From: Fagopyrum homotropicum
Lineage: Eukaryota > Streptophyta > Magnoliopsida > Caryophyllales > Polygonaceae
Direction of reading: 5' to 3'
NCBI GenBank assembly: GCA_033239125.1
Contig: BSWB01000001.1
Location: forward strand, 162,525,481-162,589,480
DNA length: 64,000 bases
Positions 57,530 to 64,000 of this stretch are shown one piece after another. The position numbers and the translations under genes are program-made. Under the pieces are notes generated by a model that worked only from the letters and a program-made list of their open reading frames with translations, searched no databases and was not told the DNA's origin. Numbering within the stretch: position 1 is the first letter of the stretch; each line of letters starts with the position of its first letter.

Positions 57530-60058
57530 TACTTCCATCGAGTTATTATTTCTTTTGCTTTTCTTTCTTTACTTATTTTCTTTCTCTTTCTTCCTCATCC
57601 AATTCTCTCTCCCCGACCTTTGGCAGAAGCCTGTTGCCCGCCCAGACTTACACCTAGCTCTGGCCTCCTGCCCTGTAGTGCATCCGACCTCTCGACCCCT
57701 CACCCTTCTTTCATTCTCACACAAGCAAGTGCAAGCCCTACTACAAGCAACCAACTCCTCTCTGCATCTTCTCCTCTGTTTTCTTTCATCGATACAAGGA
57801 GCCCTCTGCAGCCCATCCCCTTCCTTGCGTCTTGCAGCAAGCACCTTCTCCCTCCCCGAGCACCACCCTTCGAGCCCCGGAGATGAGCCATCCTCTCTGT
57901 ACCTCGGTCTACCTCCCTACACCGGAGTATGTGAGCCACAACCATGCCTCTCACCCTTGCCTATCTCTCCTGTAACAGCAGCAATATCGACTCTCCTTCC
58001 TCCCTAATCGAACCAGTAGCCGGATACGCTGCCAGCAGCAACCGTCGGAGAAGCGCGCTGCTCGGATCCTTTTTCCGTCCCATTGTCGTCTAGCCGCCAT
58101 AGCCGTTTCCCCTCTCCCTTCGAATGCCCTCTGTCTCGCTATCTTCACGTTGTTGCTCCTTTTTCTTTTTATTCGCCGGGATCTGTTGTCGCCGAAAGAC
58201 CGGCCGCCGGAGAAACTTGGGCCTTCGCCCTCTGCCCTAGCACCGCCGGAGAAGCCCTCTGCCCACGCCTTCGCCCTTGACTGCCGGAACCGCCGCCTGG
58301 GCATCTTCAGGGTTAAAAGAAAGCCCTTTTTACATTTTCAATTGGGCCCCCTTTCTTTATGTTTATTACAATTGTGCCCATATGTTTTTGTGTTATTGCA
58401 CATTTTGGGCCCACAGTTTTAGAAGTTACAAGTATGCCCTCTGTAGGAAATTATTTACACAATTTGGCCCAGATTGTTGTTATACATATTATGCCCTTGC
58501 TGATTTTTATGGCGGTTTATGACCAACTCCTTTACTTTGTATAGTTTGTCCCGGAAAACGTTTTAACGAGTTTTTAACCTTTGTTTTGAAAACGGGTTTT
58601 ACCTTAAATTTTATATACGTTATATATTCCGTTCAAATTTAGCATATAAGCTAAATTTTCCTAGCTTTGGTGTTAGGTTCGGAAGCGCCCCGATAAAGGC
58701 CCAACGAATCCATTCTCGACATCCATAGATCGTCTTCCGTCTTTTGACGTCACGTGAGTACCCTCTCCCCCGAGCTTATGATCTTACCTCGATCTAGTTA
58801 TGTTAGTAGTATCATGCTAGGTTGGATCTAGCATAACTTAGAGTGAATGCCAAGTAGTGACCTTGAACCTTAGGTGAGTTTTGAGGATTTATGATCGTTC
58901 TAAAGCTTGAGGTGTTATTATCTTGTGAGGATTGTAAGACGTTGGGTGTTTGGTTGATCTTGTGAGCTTATGAGGATTTGAGATTATGGTTATATGTTTG
59001 TTGAGATTGTGGTGCTAGGATGAGAATATCCTAGCATGTGTTGTGATGGTTATGACCTTGTGAGATCGTGAGGATTAGGAGGTTGCTATCATATCATGGT
59101 TATGGTTTATGATCTTGCGAGATCATTGGGACTAGAAGTCTAAGGACTTCTAGAATGTGAGAGAGATGTTGATTGTGTGCCTTGTTTTGACCAGGCGTTG
59201 AGTGCCTTCCTACGGGAAGTTGAGAGCGGTGGCTTGCGGGATTACCTTTGGGACGAGGTAAGTCTCCGGAATTACTTAGCTCGTATTCTTCGTATTAGTT
59301 TCGATGTGTGTTTGGTGGTGTGTGTTTATTGTTTATGTTATAACAACTAAACCGGAAATAGGATCACCGACCTTTATATATTTTGGCCCAAGTGTATGAT
59401 AACGGGCGGTGACAACTTGCATAGCTCTTGTGTAGAGCTAGGAGGTTCTTGGCGACTAGCCCGTGCAGGTAGACGGTCGGATGCATCAGTACGATTCCTT
59501 GCCGGTAAGTGGGGACCGAGGCGAGTTTCGGGAGATTCTCGTGTCACAAAAGAAGTTGAATTAGAATGAGATATGACTTAATAATAAAAATATAATAAAC
59601 CGAATTTGTATGTTTTGGAGTTTGTTGCGTGTTTATGACGACTTACGTGTGTTTGTGCCATCACCTTGATTCTAATGCTTGAATATTAGCTAACGGTTTT
59701 ATACCGATGTTGTAGTTGCCTTGCAGGTTAGGAATGCGGCCGAGAGATCCGGAAGAGTGGGCAACCGGGGTTCTGTACATTTTAGGAGGGGTTTTGGTTG
59801 GAGTCGTGTTTGGGTTTTGTATTCGTTGTATATTGTATGCCTTGTGTATGGCGTTTGGTATTTGAAGTTGTATCTCGGCTGAAGTCTTTTGTTTGTATGG
59901 TTTGAGTTTCATTGCATTGCATAAAAATGTATTTTTGTTTTGGCCTTTATTTGTGTGTTGTTGCAAGATCCGGTGAAATTGTTGTTAGGCTAAGGGTCGA
60001 GACCCATTGTGAGGTCTCGCCCGTAGCATCCCGAATCCCGCAGAATCGGGATGTTACA
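57530..60058 (+). repeat. Gypsy LTR-type sequence, + orientation, 5' side missing
   Basis: The right end reads CAGAATCGGGATGTTACA (to 60058), a classic LTR terminus also present at 1260 in inverted form. The interior has a C/T-rich and GC-rich leader-like part (57580-58310) and segments 58740-58870 similar to the minus strand of 60060-60200. The expected TGTAACA... left end is absent where Copia sequence abuts, and no primer binding site follows 60058. Frames in the GC-rich part (57569-58304) are compositional artefacts. Confidence 0.55.
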
Positions 60059-60833
60059 TGCACAAACCATCAACTAGCATTCCCACTAGTTATGTTAGGT
60101 TTCAACTTAGCACGATACTACTCTAGAACCGACTACGAAAAAAAAGGAAGGAATCGACATTAAAAAATGGTACTCACTAGAGGTAATATACGAAAGTGGG
60201 AGAGGGAGGGCGTGACCACAGTGATAAAGCTCCAAGACGCCTCAACCGTGGTGGTCAAAGGAACGGGTGCAGTGACACTGGGAAGACACGACCGCGGGAA
60301 GGTGTAGGCGCGGTCGCGGGAGAACTTCAGGAATGATCGTTCAAAAGGCTCTTCGATGTGCATCAAGCTTTGGATGCCTCTTGGATGACTTTGCTCAACT
60401 TTTGTTGTCTAACACCGGACTACTACGTTGCTTCTTGGATTAACACTCAACATATCGGATGGACAAATAAAAAACAATCCTTGATCCATGATACAAGAGA
60501 ACACAAGAGAAGAAGAAGGGGAAAGAGGAGGAGGAGAAGAAGAGAAGGGTTGTGGAAAGATGTGAGGCAATAACGGAAGAAGAAAAAAGGTTGATGCTAG
60601 GTTAGATTAGGTTTGGAAGGACGTAGGATAGAAACCGGATCTATTTTTCCCAAAAGGAAATCACTAAAACGACAGTTACAAGATAAAAGACAACGATCTG
60701 CTATTTTTCCGCACCCACGAGAAACAACAGCCACACCCGCGACAGCAGGCCGCCCCGTGGGCAAACAATTGGCCGCGGTCGTAGTCCGCGACCGCGGTGA
60801 CTCTTCTCGAGTCTCCAAAACATGGTTGTTACA
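60059..60833 (-). mobile_element. Gypsy chromovirus 3' LTR, partial
   Basis: On the minus strand a purine-rich tract (about 60850-60837) is followed by TGTAACAACCATG at 60833, as expected for the polypurine tract and LTR start downstream of the pol gene at 61069-63150. The LTR then runs leftward, with GC-rich GCGGTCGCGG-type words and a C/T-rich part, until it meets the inverted LTR end at 60058. Confidence 0.6.
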
Positions 60834-61068
60834 TCAGAACCCCCTAAAAACGTGTTTTGTCCCGAAACTTAGATAACTGTTATTCCTCTCGGTCTTGCAC
60901 GCCGAGGTATACTCCCAAGATTCCCATGAAGGCATAATCATTATAATATACCTACATGCTTTACTCATGCTCACACATCAAGATCTAACAGATCACACAT
61001 CACATTCCTGAATGGGGCACATACAACATATAACATCACATATGCACATAAACTCAACAAGAACAAAA

Positions 61069-61523
61069 CTAATACTCACCCGTCGATCCTATAAGTGCCG
61101 CTAGCTCGGCGCAAAACTCCGGATAGTTCCTCCTGATTCTATCCTCCGTCTCCCAAGTAGCCTCATCGGCTCCCCGTCTTGACCACTGAACTCTCATCAT
61201 CGGTATGTCCTTTGAGCGCAAGCGTCTCGTACTCCACTCTAGGACAACTACCGGATGCTCTACAAATGTGTGGTCCGGCTCGACCACTAGATCCTCATAA
61301 CTGATTACGTGTCTCGGGTCTGGTATGTACTCCCTCATCTGGGGCACATAAAAGACCGAGTGAACACCCTCTAATCTCGGTGGTAGCGCTAGTCGATACA
61401 CTACCTCTCCCACTCGCTCCAAAATCTCAAAAGGTCTGACATATCGGGGACTCAACTTCCCCTTAATGCCGAAACGTTTGACGCCTCGTGTCGGTGATAC
61501 TCTCAACCATACCTGAGCTCCCA
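61069..61523 (-). pseudogene. Gypsy pol 3' part: integrase C-terminus with chromodomain-like tail
   Basis: Encodes the GPF-like module (VWLRVSPTRGVKRFGIKGKL, YVRPFEILERVGEVVYRLAL) and a chromodomain-like end (MMRVQWSRRGADEATWETED), which marks the chromovirus branch of Ty3/Gypsy. The reading frame is intact to its stop at 61069. It is separated from the rest of the integrase by the hAT insertion at 61532-62572; residues read upstream of 61531 belong to that element. Confidence 0.85.
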
Positions 61524-61531
61524 CTCTAAAC

Positions 61532-62572
61532 TTGGGGTGAGAAAAATAATCCGATCCGACTATCCGATGATTCGACGTTAAAAACATCCGATCAGACAAG
61601 ATCTGACAAACTGTTATCCGAATCCGATCCGGGCCTATTTTCGAATACTCGAATAGGATATGGAATGGATTTTTTTGGTCGGATATCCTAGTATATTAGT
61701 GGTAGTTTTACCGTGCCGACATACTAGTATGTGCAAAGTAGGTTTTTATTTTAAATTTCATAAATTATTAAGGGTAAAAAGGGGGTTTGACAAAAAAATC
61801 AACACACATAAAGCCTATTCGGTCTTCCTCCTCTTTGTTTTCCCTGTGGCACAACAGAGATTGAAGATTACCGTTTTTCCTACGCTTCGTTCTTCTAGGG
61901 TGCAACACAGATTGAGGATTCCTCGTCTTCGATGCTTGTTTTTTCCTCTCAATTTCTTCAACTTCTTCACTCAACCTTTCACTCAGATTCTCAATAACTG
62001 ATCTTGATTCATGGTAATTACTTACGCACTCAAATTCTTTAAATTTTGTTCCCGATTACTCGTCTTCGATGCTCTTTTTTGCCTCCCAAATTCTCCGTTC
62101 AACTTCTTCACTCAACCTCATCCTCTCAATTACTACTCATCTTGATCCAGGCTAATTGCTTATGCACTCAGATTCTTTAATTTTTGTTCCCAATTACTCG
62201 TCTTCGATGCTCTTTTTTTCTCCCAATTTCTTCGTTCAACATCTTTACTCAACCTTTCACTCAGCTTCTCAATTACTCGTCTTCTTCACTGACCATCACA
62301 GCTTCTCGATTACTCGTCTTTTTCACTGAGTATTACTCGATTTATTCAGTGAGTATTACTCAATTTTTGTCGACTATTTCACAAAATTTATATAGTTTAA
62401 TTGAATTTCGGATATATCGGATATCCAGATCAGATATCCGATCTGACTTGGGTCCGAAGATTCGGATATCCGACCATGCTCGGATCGGATTCGGATAGTA
62501 TTTTTATGAATTTCCCAGATCGGATTTCCGGATGTTCGGATCGGATCGGATATCCGACTTTGCTCAGCCCTA
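61532..62572. mobile_element. Non-autonomous hAT element, 1,041 bp, in Gypsy pol
   Basis: Ends TTGGGGTGAG and CTCAGCCCTA form terminal inverted repeats, and the octamer CTCTAAAC is duplicated exactly at 61524-61531 and 62573-62580, the 8-bp hallmark of hAT. Outer parts are dense in GGATATCCGATCC words (both strands alike) and the middle has a minisatellite. No transposase is encoded. Removing one octamer and the element rejoins the flanking Gypsy coding sequence, which proves the insertion is younger than the Gypsy element. Confidence 0.92.
61918..62290. repeat. 137-bp minisatellite inside the hAT element
   Basis: About 2.7 units start ATT(C/A)CTCGTCTTCGATGCT at 61918, 62055 and 62193 (periods 137 and 138 bp). 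Units share TTCTTCACTCAACCT and TTTTTGTTCCC; the last unit is cut short. Confidence 0.8.
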
Positions 62573-62580
62573 CTCTAAAC

Positions 62581-63150
62581 TCTAGAGGCCGGCGTCTCTT
62601 ATCAGCATAAGACTTCTGGACTCTACGTGGCTGGCATCTGATCTCGGATCAACGCTACTCGAGCAATGTCATCCTGTATCTTCTCAGGAGCTACTCCACT
62701 AGCACTACCCCAGCTTATCCCAACATTGAGGTGTACGGTATTTTCGCCCATACAACACCTCATAAGGATCCATCCTCATCAACACATTCTAGCTATTATT
62801 CAATGAAAACTCAACCAAAGGGAGATGATCTGGACACACCTGTCCCCAGTCCAGCACACAGGCTCTCAACATATCCTCTAGGATCTGTATAGTCCACTCG
62901 GACAGCCCGACCGTTGAAGGATGATAAGCTGTCGTGAAGTGAAGGCTCGTACCTAAGGCAGCGTGCACCTGCGACCAAAACCTCGAGGTAACCGTCCATC
63001 TCTATCTAAGACGATGATCCTTGGTACACCGTGGAATCTCACTATCTGCCTTGTGAAATCCTCAGCTAACCGACTCACCGGCCACATTTCTTTAATAATA
63101 ATGAAATGTGCGGTCTTCGTTAGTCAGTCTACTAATGACATGAATTATGA
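62581..63150 (-). pseudogene. Gypsy integrase core, decayed
   Basis: Minus-strand pieces continue the pol gene upstream of the hAT insertion: LTKTAHFIIIKEMWPVSRLA near 63130-63070, then a decayed catalytic core (IVRFHGVPRIIVLDRD), and SYADKRRRPLE just before the insertion at 62581. Stops and frameshifts are frequent. Beyond ~63150 similarity ends, so protease, reverse transcriptase and RNase H are missing from the window. Confidence 0.7.
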
Positions 63151-63159
63151 CCTTAGTTT

Positions 63160-64000
63160 AGGGATGCATTTAGGTAGATTTTCCCTTTGTTTTGCATACA
63201 TAGACATATATTCACATCAATTATGTTGATATTCATCTACTTTGCGGAAATAGAGGTCTACACACAATTTTGTTGTAATTGTAGGGAGTATAGCGCATTT
63301 TGGAAGCAAAATGGAGCATAAGGATATAAGGAGTCCAAGAGAAGGCATGGTGTAGTACATTAAGGTGCAAAAAAAGATCAAGGATCACAAGGAAAAAAGA
63401 TTCATCTGGAATAGAAGCAAGAGTAGAAGAAAGTACGTAACATAAGAGAAATCTCAGATGGAGAGATATTATCTTGGCCGAGATTTTCCTCGGGCCCGTC
63501 CGATATTTCAGTGAAAATTATCCCGCAACCCAAAGTTAAAAAGCTAATTTCAACATTAAATAGAGATGGCGGCAAGGGTAAAAGATATACTTTTTTTTTT
63601 TTTGCATAGACTCTTCGAGATTTTCTGACTGATAATATTGGATATCTTTTCCAAGTTTGGGAGATAGATGAAGATTGATAGAGAAGGAAGGAAGGACATC
63701 AAAGGATTGAAGATTCGGATAGTTAGCATTGGAGTTTTGTGAGTTATTCTTGGAAGAATAATCTTCGTTGTTGTTTTCGTTATTTGAACAAAAGGTCGAA
63801 CCTTTGTTATTGCTTTTGATTAGTTTTGATATTGGAGATTGTTAGTTAAATTTTGTTTATTGGTTTATGTCTTATTTGATATCATATAACTTCTTTGATT
63901 CAAGTATGATGATTGTTGGCTAAAACTCTTGTGATTCTAGGATGACTAGTTGACGGTTGTGTTTTAGATGATAATAGAATGACCCTTTGTGTTATATTGG
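63160..64000 (+). repeat. LTR-like gene-free sequence at window end
   Basis: Purine-rich, low in coding potential, with CAAGAGAAGGCATGG, a GAGATTTTCCTCGGGCCCGTCC word and a T run (63590). The style resembles long plant Gypsy LTRs of the Athila/Ogre type, but no terminus lies in view. Confidence 0.25.

Noticed and set aside
57569..58304. Several overlapping Arg/Cys/Pro-rich frames in a GC-rich block
   Set aside because: They overlap on both strands and reflect LTR leader composition; no domain is recognisable.
58000..58310. GC-rich patch as horizontally acquired DNA
   Set aside because: It is continuous with LTR sequence ending at 60058 and has no gene.

Overview
The window is nuclear DNA of a flowering plant, most likely a eudicot. 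It is AT-rich, carries GT-AG spliced genes of plant-only families, two intronless plant histone H4 genes, and many plant transposable elements. I cannot name the species from sequence alone. No CRISPR array, prokaryotic operon or confident structural RNA gene was seen.

Six protein-coding genes are well supported. (1) 11115-12398 (+): a NGATHA-type B3 transcription factor in one exon. (2) 30468-32584 (-): an eight-exon, probably plastid-targeted protein with a spermidine-synthase/methyltransferase fold. (3) 35905-38774 (+): a five-exon Golgi-type PMT (QUA2-family) putative pectin methyltransferase. (4) 44004-48642 (+): a ten-exon TMPIT/TMEM120-like membrane protein. (5, 6) 51726-52037 and 55179-55490 (+): two histone H4 genes with identical proteins, made by a local segmental duplication that also copied their promoters and 3' flanks. 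These genes are unrelated and form no pathway; all exon structures were joined by hand from splice sites and reading frame.

The rest is mostly mobile DNA. 1-10.7 kb: LTR debris, a tRNA-type SINE and a short retroposon with 14-bp target-site duplications (TSDs). 12.4-30 kb: MITEs, a 3.1-kb 5'-truncated L1-type LINE with perfect 17-bp TSDs and a single recognised frameshift, MITEs sitting in (TA)n microsatellites, and an RNase H relic. 36.6-43.6 kb: intronic repeats in the PMT gene, a 201-bp solo LTR, a broken copy of the last PMT exon, a LINE relic, and two Tourist-like MITEs in inverted orientation just upstream of the TMPIT-like gene. 49.2-51 kb: a hAT element with a decayed transposase and a 120-bp terminal tandem duplication. 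52-64 kb: the H4 pair, a decayed Copia pol, and Ty3/Gypsy chromovirus remains in which a 1,041-bp non-autonomous hAT element with perfect 8-bp TSDs splits the integrase region.

Several word-rich, palindromic repeats (built on AACCG, GGAACC, CCGGAAT, GGATATCC or CTCGA words) end in TAGGG(N)TG / CA(N)CCCTA. I read them as hAT-like non-autonomous families that share termini but not interiors.
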